From Allolobophora icterica (Eukaryota; Annelida; Clitellata; Crassiclitellata; Lumbricidae): DNA of 64,000 nt. The notes beneath the pieces were generated by a model. The model had not been told where the DNA came from. It searched no databases and saw only the letters and a list, made by a program, of their open reading frames with translations. Within the stretch, counting starts at the first letter, position 1, and each line of letters opens with the position of its first letter. Where the stretch lies: NCBI GenBank assembly GCA_963556255.1, contig OY744605.1, positions 37,533,608-37,597,607 of the forward strand, given 5' to 3'. Positions 1-11,634 of this stretch are shown piece by piece. A program made the translations under genes and the position numbers.

Positions 1-347
1 AAACTACAGAACGGTTGGTTCAACGGGATCTAAAAGCAGATCTCTTGGAAGACGCGGATTCCATCGTAGGTAGGACCCATCCCGCTCATTATACGAGTTT
101 GCCCCTGGACAGAATGCCATTTCGGTGGACCATAGCGAGGATCTAAAAGAGACGATAAATAAATCTAAACGTTTTTCTGTAAGCGACATATCTACACAGA
201 GCACTTCCATCACAGCACACAAGTCTGCGTTTTGCCAACACGCTATATATAGAATTTTCTTAACAACGAATGAATCATAGATATTGAATGACTATGATAC
301 CAAATACTGCCATATAGACTGTCTAAACTCGCTTTCGTTTACACCAG
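1..347. other. Left flank, probable intron of the lectin gene
   Basis: No convincing gene. The last 20 bases are pyrimidine-rich and end in CAG at 347, which fits a 3' splice site for the lectin exon. The short open frames here show no family resemblance or codon signature. Confidence 0.4.
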
Positions 348-644
348 TTTACTTGCATGCAGATGTGAAGGACTACTGCGAAGGAGAGACGTTCAAGGCT
401 CGCTGTTCTTACGACGAAGTCATCATGATGGACAGAGCGAACTATGGACGAATGAAGCTCGACAAATGCGTCAAGGTGAACATGGGATACATCGGATGCC
501 AGGCAGACGTCCTTGCCATAGCGGACGAGAAGTGCTCCGGTCGACGCAGCTGCGACATTTCGATCCCCGACGCCGACTTCGAACTGACGCGTCCTTGCCT
601 TGAACTCAAGTCCTACCTGCAGGCCAGCTTCCACTGTGTCAAAG
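348..644 (+). CDS. Exon encoding a SUEL-type (rhamnose/galactose-binding) lectin domain
   Basis: The translation is a single SUEL/Gal_Lectin module of about 90 residues. Eight cysteines are visible (in CEGETF, KARC, LDKC, IGC, EKC, RRSC, RPC and FHC), together with the family's ANYGR sugar-contact motif. The usual DPC triplet near the end is RPC. The domain is expected to fold as a disulfide-bonded extracellular carbohydrate-binding unit. I read it as an internal exon: CAG at 345-347 (or 360-362) is the acceptor and AAAG|GTATCA at 644/645 the donor. Both boundaries are phase 1, typical of extracellular modules. The donor joins in frame to the CUB-like exon at 13894. The open frame runs past the donor to 658, but those few residues are intronic. 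Exact acceptor choice is uncertain; domain identity is secure. Confidence 0.85.
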
Positions 645-1387
645 GTATCAATGAATAACATAGGCGTGGGGGAAATTTCAATGGTGGAGGTCCAAGATTT
701 TACTTCTGAACGAAACAAAAATAATAATTGGCGAATAATTGGCGTCATACATTTATAGTCACTCACGCCTGCTTGCCCAAAAAAACAGAAAAGCCCGAAA
801 TTTTTTGGAGGGGAGGGAAGCTCTAACCCCGCCTCCTACGCCTATGATGAATAAGTGGGCCCTACATAGATAATAAATAGATTGGTAAAAATATGACTAT
901 AATATAGGTCTAAATAATTAATAGACCTAAACGAAGGAGCTGGGCTAAATTAATAAACTAATTAATGGCAGATAAATAACAGAAATAAATAAGCAAACGA
1001 ACGAATCAATAAACAAGTAAATAAATAAGTAGAAGAATGAATGAATGAACGAATGAATGTATGAATGAATGAATGCACTTAGTTATTTAGTTTCTACAGC
1101 CTCATCATGAATTAATGTTATTGTCTGCTACAGAAGCAGAAACTGAATGCGATGTGGCTGAAACACTGCATGGTGAACCTAAATTTTAGATAATAAAACA
1201 TTCATCTTTGCTTATTTGCATAATGTGACTACATATGAATGTCTGGACGCAGACCACATTGACCACGTTTGTTATCAGTCGATTGTTTGGGCCCTCGTTT
1301 TGTTAGGCGGAAAACATGAGTTACAGTCTCTCCTGTAATAGGCGATCATTGTGCAAGCAAAGCAGAAACCAGCTGCTGCTGCTGCTG
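645..1387. other. Intron sequence with GAAT microsatellite
   Basis: First part of the inferred 13-kb intron. It holds an imperfect GAAT/GAAC tetranucleotide run at about 1021-1076 and no supported gene. A CTG run at 1372-1387 abuts the next element and supplies its target duplication. Confidence 0.5.
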
Positions 1388-2808
1388 CAGGGTGAGAATT
1401 GTCGGGGGGGTTGGGGGGTTCAACCCCCCTAGTCTTTTTTTGGACCCCCTCAGTTAAGTCGTCATTGCACACCCCAGGGGGGTCGTTTCCAACCCCCCCC
1501 CCAGTTGTGCTAGTGTGATTTCGCATTATTTGACTCTGTGTCTCTGATAAAGAGAATAAATTTTTCCTACTTACTAACTACTTGCCGGTGCCTCTAAACC
1601 TCCCATCCACTTTTCGTAGATATAGAACTCCGCATTATGTTACTCACTGCCGCACGGTGGTTCATCTGAAACGCGACACTTTGAATTTGTTAGGCGTCCG
1701 CTATTACCGCTTAGCCCGCTATACGTGTAACGTCTGTGGCCTATATTTTTGGTTTTCATATCGAAATACCGGATAGCAGGGATCGGTTGGGACCGGAACG
1801 CACCGGAACGGCGTTCCGGTTCTTTTTTTTGACTATCTGTATTTTTTAGACAGGATTCACAGGAACATTTCTAGATTAACATGGCGTCTGACGCCGTCGT
1901 TCCGGTTCTCTTTTGCTTAGGACGGGGTCCCTGGTTTATAGTGTGCATATATTTTACATTTTCTTTCACAGTTCACTTTGTGAGTTATACCAATAAAGTA
2001 ATGATCTGGTTTATTGAGATGTGTGACCATGTGAATTGTATACTAATAAATTTGGTAATGTCATTAGTTTAAGGAGTTTAAGTTTTCTAGATTGCATTTT
2101 TGAATGTTCTCAGTTTACAAAGTCATATGTCCATTCAACTCCACATGGATCAAACTCATAAAAGTCTAACCCCCTCCCAGTCCTTTTTCCACAGTTCTCA
2201 CACTGCCCCCACACCACTCCCACACCGACCACCTCGACTCACCCTAACTTGATGAGAAACGGGCAAGCGAGATATGGACTGTGAAGGAATCCTTGTATGG
2301 ACCCTATTAAATTACACTACGGGACAATATGGAAGACGGGGAACGCAAGATTCCCACATCTGGCTTTAATCAATACCAATTACACACTCATCACAACAAT
2401 ACCGGAACGCAGGGGAACGCATGGAGGGTAGATGGACGGTGGTACTGACAGACATATAGATGTGGGGAAGTATGTATGGATATAGGGTGTAGGGTCCGGG
2501 GTAGGATGTATATACATGTATATATATGTGTGTGTGTGCAGTGGTGTGTGTGTGGGTGCTTGTGTATATGCATATGTATATGTGTGTATGTGTATGTATG
2601 GATGTTACAGATCTATATATGTAAACATATGAGTATGTGGGTATGTGTATATGTATATACATACAGAGGTAGGTATGTGGGTGTATGTTTGAACGTTTAC
2701 ATATACATAGGTATGTAGGCCTATTTATGTGATAAAGGAGTCAACTCCACATGGATCAAATTGTCAAAGTCTAACCCCCCCAGTCTTTTTTCCACAATTC
2801 TCATACTG
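1388..2808. mobile_element. Non-autonomous hAT-like element (1.4 kb)
   Basis: The left end reads CAGGGTGAGAATTGT and the reverse complement of the right end reads CAGTATGAGAATTGT, a terminal inverted repeat starting with CAG as in hAT transposons. The 8 bases before it (1380-1387) and after it (2809-2816) are both TGCTGCTG, the hAT duplication length. The duplication is in CTG-rich DNA, so chance is possible. No transposase is visible. Inside are an ACCGGAACG palindrome near 1790-1820, an ~80-bp direct repeat (about 2133-2211 and 2733-2808, the second copy being the right terminus), and TG/TATG-rich DNA between them. Confidence 0.55.
2453..2720. repeat. TG/TATG-rich microsatellite
   Basis: Alternating purine-pyrimidine DNA, mostly TG, TATG and TGTA words, inside the hAT-like element. 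The His/Tyr/Val-rich frames read from it are composition artefacts. Confidence 0.8.
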
Positions 2809-2944
2809 TGCTGCTGATGATGATGATTATTATTACAAACATTTTAACGCGCGGAAAGTCACACAGAAATGCGAATAGAAGAAGCGGTTGGATCGCCATC
2901 TGTTGAAGCTTTGTTAATTTCTGAGAGGTAATGCTGAAGAGGAT

Positions 2945-3216
2945 AGTGGTGGTGGTGGTGGTGGTGGTGGTGGTGGTGGTGGTGGTGGTGGTGGTGGTGG
3001 TGGTGGTGGTGGTGGTGGTGGTGGTGGTGGTGGTGGTGGACCGGTGGTGGTGGTGGTGGTGGACCGGTGGTGGTAGTGGTGGTAGCAGTAGTAGTAGTAG
3101 CATAATTATATTAGTAGAACCAGTAGTCGTAATGGTAGTAGTAGTAGCAGTAGTAATAGTGATAGAAGTAGTAGTCGTAGTAGTAGTAGTAGTAATATTA
3201 GTAGTAGTAGTGGTAT
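2945..3216. repeat. GGT then AGT trinucleotide repeat
   Basis: About 30 near-perfect GGT/TGG units (2945-3040), an interrupted copy to about 3090, then imperfect AGT/AGC units to about 3216. Poly-Val, poly-Trp and poly-Thr frames follow from the repeat and are not genes. Confidence 0.95.
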
Positions 3217-3485
3217 TGTCATGTGACTAAGTATAACTAATACGTGTGTTGCAATGAATCTAGACGACTACATTGGCGTTTCTATTGGCATCGTGGTCTT
3301 CTCTTGGAGACTGATCTGGAGCGTGAAAAATGCTAATCGATGCCAATCAATGGAGGCTCCTATAGTGGCGTTAATGTAAACACGGCTTGGGTTCGAGTCT
3401 TAGTGTGATATACTATTATTGTCCAGGCGCCACGAATGTCGTGCGGAGTCTACATTCACGTCTTCGCCAAGAACGTATACTCTCC

Positions 3486-3760
3486 GTTCTACTCCTCCTC
3501 CTCCTCCTCCTCCTTCTCCTTCTCCTCTTGCTCCTCCTCCTTCTCCTCTTGCCCCTCCTCCTTCTCCTCTTGTTCCTCATTCTCCTCTTGTTCCTCATCC
3601 TCCTTCTGCCCCTCCTCTTACTTCTCCTCTTAGTTCTCCTCTGATCCTCCTCCTCTTTTTCCTCCTCCTCCTCCTCCTTCTTCTCCTCCTCCTCCTGCTC
3701 CTTCTCCTCCTCCTCAGCCTCATCTTTCTCCAGCCTCTGCACCTTCTCTTCCCTTTCTCC
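3486..3760. repeat. CTC-rich polypyrimidine tract
   Basis: Imperfect CTC/CTT triplets with a repeated CTCCTCCTTCTCCTCTTG-type unit. It generates poly-Leu, poly-Pro, poly-Ser and, on the other strand, Glu/Arg frames. Not coding. Confidence 0.9.
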
Positions 3761-3796
3761 TCTCATGCAAATGCCACGGTCAATGTTGTTAATTGA

Positions 3797-4568
3797 CCGA
3801 TGCCGTTATACGTTCAGCGCAGGCATCGTCGCCCGAAGTGCTAATGATATGCTCTGCTATAACTGATAAATTATTCCACTGTCCTAATGCAGCGCCGCCT
3901 AACCAAACAGTCTTTATGGCTCAGACGCTGCAGTAGACCATCGTTTATTATATCTATGCAGTAGACAGCGACGTACGGTATACAGCGCTACTTTTATAGC
4001 GCTAGCTATTCTGAAATTGTATTATGATCCATAATAGATTCCATACCCACAGACGCTACATAGACAGACTGCTTCATAACGCTACTACTTGATCTCGAAC
4101 TCTCGAAACACAACTACTGCTGTTACAACTGCAGTCGGTCTGCCTAATTGCAGAAGTCTGTAGACCCAATACATCTGCGCTAAATACAGAATGGATGTAA
4201 AACGAGACTTAGGCTTACAAGAAATGGCGTAACACCGATTGAGACATTGCAGTAACGGTTTACATTAAACACCGCACGCTCTATATCGCGCCGTTAAAAA
4301 CCGCGCGCTCACAACCGCGCCGTTAATTACCTCGTGTTGTTCATTATTGCTATACGATCATAATCGCGACTTCTTGGCGCCAATCGTCCATCCATCTGGA
4401 AGCTCATCAAGCATGATCAAGGGCCTACAGAAAGAACACAGCATGAACGAGATGAAAACTGAACAGTATATCGCTGGTGAACATCCTGCTCCGGGCCCAC
4501 TAATCTACAGAAATACAGCCACCCGAATCAGAGCCATTGTCGCCGATTACGTGGATCGTCCGTTGATG
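3797..4568. other. Unassigned intron DNA
   Basis: Mixed-composition sequence with no domain, splice-bounded exon or clear repeat. The 99-residue frame from 4347 has no recognisable motif and runs into the hAT terminus at 4569, so I leave it out. Confidence 0.4.
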
Positions 4569-6041
4569 CAGGGCTTTTCAAACTCTAGTCCGCGAACCAA
4601 GAGGGGTCCGCGAAGGATACAGCGGGGGTCCGCGAGAGCGTTCTGAAAATATTCATTAACATTGCATAGTTTTACCGTTAACACATAGACGCAGCCACGG
4701 TCCAGAAGTTGAAGGGACCTATACAAGAACTTCTGTGTGTGTGGGGGGGGGGGATTGCGAGCGCCGAAGCCGCGATTGCCGAGGGCAAGAAGCCCCTAAC
4801 AACTAGGGGCCTGGGGAGCGTCGTAAGCTCCCCAGCGGAAGCCGACGCAATTTTGAGCATTTGATGCCAACTAGAGTATATTTTGGGCGCTTGTTTTAAG
4901 TTGTTTACCTCAAATCTTTCAACGATGATTTAGAAATATAAGTTCCTATAAGGATCTGTGAAAATTTTTGACTATATTATATGTGAGGAAACTGAGATTT
5001 TAGGTGTCACCGCTCGCAGTCGCAGCATTAAAAATTGAAATGTCCTTCTAGGCTTCTACTGCGAACCGTAGTCGGATTTTAAAAAGCGAGATGAAGTGAA
5101 GTTTTGAGTGAAATTCTACAGCAACAACTGCAACATTCTGTATTGAATTCTTACAAACTTGAGTTTAGCCTGAACATTTATTTTATCGGCAGCCTGCAGG
5201 GTCAGCGATTTGTAATTGCTGAGAATAACAGAGACGAAATTTTACATTTTAAAAGAGTAGGCCTAAAACATTCAAACAAAACATGAAAATACTAAAGGAA
5301 CGTCAAGACTCAAGAGTCACTTAATTGATGTCACCAAAGATCAGTTTCCGTGACTCAGCACAAACTCACGTGCAATCTGTAAGACGTTAACACTGTCGAG
5401 TGAGTCACGATAGACGTGCAAGACCCCAATTGATTCAAACGCTCTTTACTCATACTATTCCGTAATACGCTTTGAGACGCCTTAATGCTGAAAAGCTGCG
5501 TTCTGCTTCTGCATTGCTACATCTTACTGTCAAAAGCAGCCGGACAAGTTGTTCAACTTGGTCAAACATCTGTCTAGCTGGAGGCTCAGTATTTCGCAGT
5601 TTGTCAGCCAGTACCGTTGATAAATTCTACTTCTGCTACCTGGCCAGGGCGACCAGGACCAGACATCTGGCTGTGTCCATGTCTGGATATAATTGTAGTA
5701 TTTGATTTCCAAGGTGCGAGGTTGCAGATTTTCCAGCTCAACGTACTTTTGAAGGCCGTTCTGACTGTAACGCTTTTCAAATGTAGAGACATCATAATCA
5801 ACCAAATTAAAATATCGCGCCCTGAAGTATTCAGCATTTGATTTTTCATGTATGTGGTTGAGCCGCGCCTGAGAATCGTTCTGGGGCCTTCTCTGTCCAA
5901 TTTTTGAGCAGCTGGAGCAGCTAGAGTCTTGCACATACGCTCGGTTTCATCAAAGATTGTCTGGAATTTTTCGTTACATCTCAATGAAAGCAGATTATCT
6001 CGTGTAAGATGTAGACGTAGAATCGAAGAAATATTGAACAA
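4569..6041 (-). pseudogene. Decayed hAT-type transposon on the minus strand
   Basis: Two overlapping minus-strand frames (5530-5934 and 5604-6041) each carry pieces resembling the DUF4371/BED-type hAT transposase region: a PR..-type segment followed by residues like SNAEYFRARYFNLVDYDV and then FEKRYSQNGLQKY. The match switches frame, so it is frameshifted and inactive. At 4569 a CAGGGCTTTTCAAACT end, typical of hAT termini, sits where the 3' terminus of a minus-strand copy should be. The opposite terminus was not found. A GC-rich word block at about 4740-4820 recurs inverted near 45570-45620, suggesting a separate dispersed repeat. The family call is from pattern recognition only. Confidence 0.4.
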
Positions 6042-6390
6042 CTAGAATATTGTTATCACGGGAAGATATGACGCGTCAGAAGGTGGTATTACCGCTTCGG
6101 TTGGACTGGTTAGTATAGGCCTATACATAATCGGATAGATAATTTAATTTTAATTAGATAATTTAATATGATTTAAGAACATTTGGGTAATGAGTATGTA
6201 GCATTTTCGAATGTCTTTTTTACTCAATATTCCAATCCCTAGGCCTATTGAAAAGTTTATTAACAGTCGGTGGTAAAAGTTGGGGGACATTACCGGACAT
6301 TACTCGAAAGTTGGGGGATTGCGTCCCACGAGTCCAGGGTGGTTGAGACTATAACATAGGCCTATTTTAATTACGAACGATGTAGGCCGT

Positions 6391-9300
6391 GTACAACTTC
6401 TTTGCCTTCCTTGCCTTTTTCGCGACGTTTTACATTGTCTTTTTCTTTGCCTTCTTTTTCGCTTTCTTCTCTCCCCTTGGTCTTTGCGTTTTTACTTACA
6501 ATTCTTCTTTGCCTTGCTATTTGCCTTTCTCTTTGCATCTTCTTTGCCTTTCTCTTTGCTTTCTTCTTTGCCTTCTTGTTTGACTTTCTATTTACCTTCT
6601 TGTTTACATTCTTCCTTGATTTCGTCCATGTCTTTCTCTTTGCCTTCACCATTGCCTTCTTCGCCGTCTTTTTACTTACCTTCCTTTTGCCTTCTTCTTT
6701 GCCTTTTTGTCTGTCTTCTTCCTTTTCTTTCTCCTTACCTTCTTATTTGCTTTCTTCTATGCCTACTTGTTTGCCTTTCTGCTTGCCTTCTCCTTTGTCG
6801 TTTTACTTACCTTCTTATAAGCCTTCTTCTTTGCATTTTTCTTTGTCTCTCCTTTTGACTTCTTTCTTGCCTTCTTCTGTGCCGTCTTCGCCACATTTTA
6901 ACTTACCTTCGTATTTTCCTTCTTCTTTGGTTTCTTCTTTGCCTTCTTCATTGCCTTTTTCCTCACCTTCTTTTTTGCATATTTCTTTTGCCGTTCTCTT
7001 TGATGTCTTCTTTGCCTACTTATTTGCCATTTTACTTGCCTTTTTCTCTACCTTCGTCTTTACTTCTTCTTTGTCTTGCTCTTTGCCATCTTTCTTGCTA
7101 TCTTCTTTGCCTTCTTCGCCGCCTGTTTTTACTTACCTTCATATTTGCTTTCTTCTTTGTCTTTCTCTTTGCCTTCTTCCTTGACTTTGTACTTGCCTTC
7201 TTTTTTATTTTCTTCTTTGCCCTCTTCTCTGTCTGTCACTTCGCCTTCGTTTTCCCTTCTTTTTTGCCTTCTGCTTTGCTCATACACCGTCTTTTTTACT
7301 TACCTTCTTATCTGCCTTTCTCTTTGCCTTCTCCTTTTCCTTCTTTATTGTCGTTTACCTTTCTTTTTCGCCTTCTTATTGGCCTCTTTCCTTGCCAATC
7401 TCTTTACCTTCTTATTTACTTTCTTCTTTGCCTTCTTACTTGCTTTCTTCTTTGCCTCTTTACTTACCTTTTTTATTTCCTCTTCTTCTTTCTTGCATTT
7501 TTTTTTACCACCTGCACCGTCTTTTTACTGACCATTTTCTTTGCCTTCTTCTTTACGTTTTTACTTACCTCCTTCTTGCCTTATTCTATGCATTTCCTTT
7601 TGACTTTTTCTTTGCCTTTCTCTTTGCCTTGTTCTTTGCTCCTTTACTCACCTGCTTCTTTACCTTTGTCTTCTTTCTTGCCTTCTTCTTTGGCTTCTTC
7701 GCCGCCTGTTTACTTACCTTCCTCTTTGCTTTCATCTTTGCCTTTCTCTTTGCCTTCTACCTTGACTTTGTTCTTATCTTCTTCTTTATCTTCTTATATG
7801 GCTACCTCTTTGTCTTTATCTTTGCCTTCTTCGTTGGTTTCTTGTTTGCATTTTGCTCACAGTCGTCTTGCTTTCTTCTTTGTTTTACTCTTTGCCTTCT
7901 TCGTTATCTTTTACTTACCTTTTTCTTTGCCTTTCTTATTGACTCCTTCTATGACTTCTCGTTTTACTTCTTCTTTGCTGTTTTACTTACCTTCTTTGCT
8001 TTCTTCTTTGCCTTCTTCTTAGTCTTTCTACTTTAACATCTTCATTGAGTTTAACTTACCTTCTTCCTTTCTCTTTGACATCTTCTTTTCCTTCTTCTTT
8101 TTCTTTAAACTTGCCTTTCTTCTTTTCCTTTCTCTTTGCCTTCTCCTTTCTTTGACGTCTTCTTTGCCTTCTTTTTGCCTTTTCCCCCCTGTTTTACTAA
8201 CATTCTTTGCTTTCTTCTTTACTTTCTTCTGTGCCTTTCTCTTTGACTTCTTCTCTACCTTCTTCTTTGCCTTCTTCTCTTAATTCTTCTTTCCCTTTAT
8301 CTTTGCTTCTACTTTCTTTGATTTCTCTTTGTCTTCTTATGTGACTTCTTCTTTGCCGTTTACTTACCTTCTTTCTTTCCTCTTTGCCTTATTCTTGTCC
8401 TTCTTTGCTTTCTTCGCTCGCTTTTACTTACCTCCTGTCTTGCCTTTTTGGCTTCTTCTTGGCCTTCTTCTTTGCCTTCTTGTGTTCCACCTTTTTAAAA
8501 CTTAACTTTCGTCTTTGCCTTTTTCTTTGCTTTTAACTTTACCTTCTGCTTTCTTTGACTTCTTATTTGCCTTCTTTTTTACCTTCTCCTTTGCCGTTTT
8601 GCTTACCTTCTCTGCCTTGTTCTTTGGCAAAGAAAAAACAAAGAAAATCTTTATATTTGACTTCTTCTTTGCCTTCGTCTTTTCTTTCTTCTTTGACTTC
8701 TTCTTTACTTTCTTCTATGCCTTCTTCTTTGCCTTTTACCTTTCCTCCTTCTTTTCCTTTTTACTTACCTTATTTCAAGTTATTTGTTTCCTCTTCTTTG
8801 CCTTTCTCTTTGCCCTCTATCTCGACTTCTTCTTTTTTTACCTGCTTCTTTCTCGTTTTACTTACATTCATTGGCTTCTTCTTTTTTGTCTTACTGTTTG
8901 CTTTTCCTTGCCTACTTATTTGCCTTTCTTTATGCCTACTTCTTTGCCTTTTACTTACCTTTCTCGTTGCCTTCATCTTTGCCTTCATCTTTGCCTTTCT
9001 CTTTGCCTTCTACCTTGACTTTCTCATATATCTTCTTTATCTTCTTCGTCTATGGCTACTTCTTTATCTTTCCCTATGCCTTCTTTCTTGCCTTCTTCTT
9101 TGCGACCTACGCCGTCTCTTAACTTACCTTCTTCTTTGCCCTCTTCTATGCCTTTCTCTTTGACTTCTTCTTTGCCTTTCTCTCTGCCTTGCTATTTGCC
9201 TTTTTTACTTACTATCTTCTTTACTTTTCCCTTCTTCATTGTCTTTTACTTGCCATCTCTTCTCTGCCTTTATCTTTGACTACTTCTTGGCCTACTTTTT

Positions 9301-10081
9301 TGCCTTCTTATGTTTCTTCTTCTTTCCCTTTCACTTACATTTCTTCTTTCCCTTTTTATTTGCCTGTTCTTTGCTTTCTACCTCCATTGACTTTTCTTTG
9401 CCTTCGTTTTTGCCTTCTCCTTTGCCGTTTTACTTACATTTATTGCTTTCTTCTTTGCCTTCTTCTTCGCCTTCGTCTTTTCCTTCTCCTTTGCCTTCTT
9501 CTTTACCTTCTTACTTGCCTTCTTACATGCCTTTTTCTTTGCCTCTTTACTTACCTTTCTTTTTTGTCTTGCTCTGTGTCTTTGTCTTTGCCTTCTTCTT
9601 TGCCTTCTTCTTTGCCTTTTTCTTTCCCTTCTTCTTTGCTTTCCTCTTTACCTTCTTCTTTGCCGTTTTACTTAACTTCTTCTTTGCTTGTCTTTTTGGC
9701 TTCTTCTTTGCCTTCGTCGTTGCTTTCTTCTTCACCTTTTTACTCAGCTTCGTCTTGCCATTCTCTGTACCTTCTTCTTTGCTTTCTTCTTTGCCTTCTT
9801 CTTTGCTCGTACTTACCTTTTCTGCTTTCTTCTTTGCCTTCTTCTTTGTCTTCTCTTTGCCTTCTTCTTGCTTTGTTCTTATTCGCAGCATTTTTACTTA
9901 CCTTCGTATTTGCCTTCGTCTTATCCTTGTTCTTTGCCTTCTTCTTTATCTGTTTACTTACCTTCTTTGCCTTCTTCTTTTCCTTTCTATTTGACTTCCT
10001 CTAGGACATTCTCTTTGTCTTCTTCTTTGCCTTTTACTTACCTTCTTCTTTACCATCTTCTTTACCTTCTTGTCTTGTTCT
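6391..10081. repeat. 3.7-kb minisatellite, 12-bp TTTGCCTTCTTC unit
   Basis: Hundreds of degenerate copies of a 12-bp pyrimidine unit. Punctuating copies carry (G)TTTTACTTACC, seen more than 20 times about 70-300 bp apart. Because 12 is a multiple of three, all forward frames stay open as Phe/Leu/Ser-rich text (longest 344 codons) and the reverse gives Lys/Ala-rich text. I treat none of them as genes: there is no start context, no domain, and the frames break at the repeat's own substitutions. The array lies in the lectin-gene intron. Confidence 0.95.
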
Positions 10082-11139
10082 ATGCCTACTGAGACACAAA
10101 CAGACACCAAGACAAGCGCAAGAAAGGGATTTAGGGACGATTACGTCGTGTCAGACTTTTCAAGCTGGCCTTTATTACTCTGTCGAATTTTTCGCATCAG
10201 CTGGCAGCCACGAACCTCTGCATCCCGGTACAGGCCTGTTTTCCAAATACCAGTAGACAACAGAGACTACTTTTCTCTTTCAGCGCTTATCTATGGAAAC
10301 CCAACGCTTCAATGCAGTCGCCTCTTGTAGCACCTTTCACACCGATAAAATCATCTGTGAGGACTAGCCATTCAAGAACAACGCCCCCTAATTTTTGTAA
10401 TCTCAAGGAATTATATGTACCTCGGGCTAAAAATAATAATAAGTATCATTAATAGAAGTGTATCAAGCTGTAAAAATTGGTGCGCCCACGTTTTAGACCA
10501 AAGTTGCTCCCCTGAGCGAGGTTGCTCCGAGCGGGCTATCATTCTTCGGTGTTAGTAGTTAGTTAGTCATCGTTGCACACTGGGACAAAGCCAGGACTTA
10601 CCACAGTCCACAGTACATGATGCTCGGATGCCGTGGCTTGTTCATGCTTGTGATAGGATCTTGGCTTCGAATGACAAAGGTGAACAACCTCCTCGAATTT
10701 CAGCAGGTCTACCTGATGCTTGGATTAGAGATGAATATGCATACTTCGTATCGAACCGCCGAAAATTTTCAGCTTTGATTTACTTATTTTACACCGTTTG
10801 GCCTACAGAATCGCCAACGAAGTATATTCTCACACAGCTCCTGTTAGATTTGTTGTATTTTTTTAAAGATTGATATTATAATTGCATTCGCCAAGTTAAA
10901 ACAATTATATCCAGTTTGCGAATATGCAATGCGGCAAATAACAATGTCCGTCAGTAGTAATGCGTCATAGACCTATGACGTCACCAACAAACAAATATCG
11001 TAAACGGTTGATTAACACAATTGCGGAACCCAGCGCAGCGACGAAAAGTAGCACAATATCAGTAGAACAAATGCAATGTTATAAACGGTTTCAAACTGTG
11101 CGCAACGCAGTGCAGTTATTCTTTGCGTGCTATACAGTG
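10082..11139. other. Unassigned intron DNA
   Basis: No gene recognised. Near 10480-10515 there is a GACCAAAGTT word shared with short elements near 17040 and 25680. The 81-residue frame at 10628-10873 has no family signature. Confidence 0.35.
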
Positions 11140-11634
11140 ACGTAAATATCCATTGTTGTCCCACGAGGCAGTCAACATGTTGTTACTCCTTGCGACAACA
11201 TATTTGCGTGAGGCAGCATTTTCAACACTTACTAATTAATATGAAGAGCATTGAAGACCGAGTACAGATCCAGACGTGTCGTTGAAAGTGTCTTGCGTGT
11301 GTGCTTATCCAAAATATTATAGTTGCAGTTGTGCAAGGCAAAGCAGGCACATCTCTCCAACTGTCATTGCCTGTTTTTTCGAAACCGGTGTTACTGATTT
11401 CTTAAGAAATGATGTGTTTCATTATTGCAGGAAGTTAATAACAATTTATTCAGTGTTACTTTTTATATTATAATAGTCCTCATCGTCATAAGCAAGATTG
11501 TATTGTGGAATTAATATGCCTGTTATTTTTTATTAAATTTTAAGTGAGAAATTTGACTTTTTTTAATACTTGGGTCTGCGAGCTATGCCTAGAAAAAATA
11601 AGGGGTCCCTGGTCCAAAAGTCTGAAAACCACTG
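11140..11634 (+). pseudogene. hAT transposase C-terminal remnant with 3' terminus
   Basis: Around 11150-11250 the + strand reads LREAAFSTLTN followed by a stop, then a short stretch like MKSIEDRVQI. This resembles the conserved C-terminal dimerisation region of hAT transposases, broken by stops. About 380 bp further on the sequence ends in GACTTTTGG-related words and CCACTG at 11634. The reverse complement, CAGTGGTTTTCAGACT, is a classic hAT terminus. The left terminus and target duplication are not identifiable, so this is a decayed fragment. Confidence 0.5.

Noticed and set aside
4..222. 72-residue minus-strand frame at the window edge
   Set aside because: No domain, no splice context and no codon pattern. 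Chance frame.
323..766. 147-residue minus-strand frame opposite the lectin exon
   Set aside because: Shadow of the lectin exon. The + strand frame has the cysteine pattern and splice signals.
1778..1931. Possible small CAGGGATC...GGGTCCCTG element
   Set aside because: Termini match over only a few bases and the flanks share just ATAG, so no reliable target duplication.
2366..2718. His/Tyr/Val-rich frames
   Set aside because: Direct readout of the TG/TATG microsatellite.
3387..3796. Overlapping poly-Leu, poly-Pro, poly-Ser and Glu/Arg frames
   Set aside because: Produced by the CTC repeat on both strands.
6402..10092. Long Phe/Leu/Ser-rich frames (up to 344 codons) that look like membrane proteins
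   Set aside because: All three forward frames are open over the same 12-bp repeat. Hydrophobicity is a property of the repeat, not evidence of a gene family.
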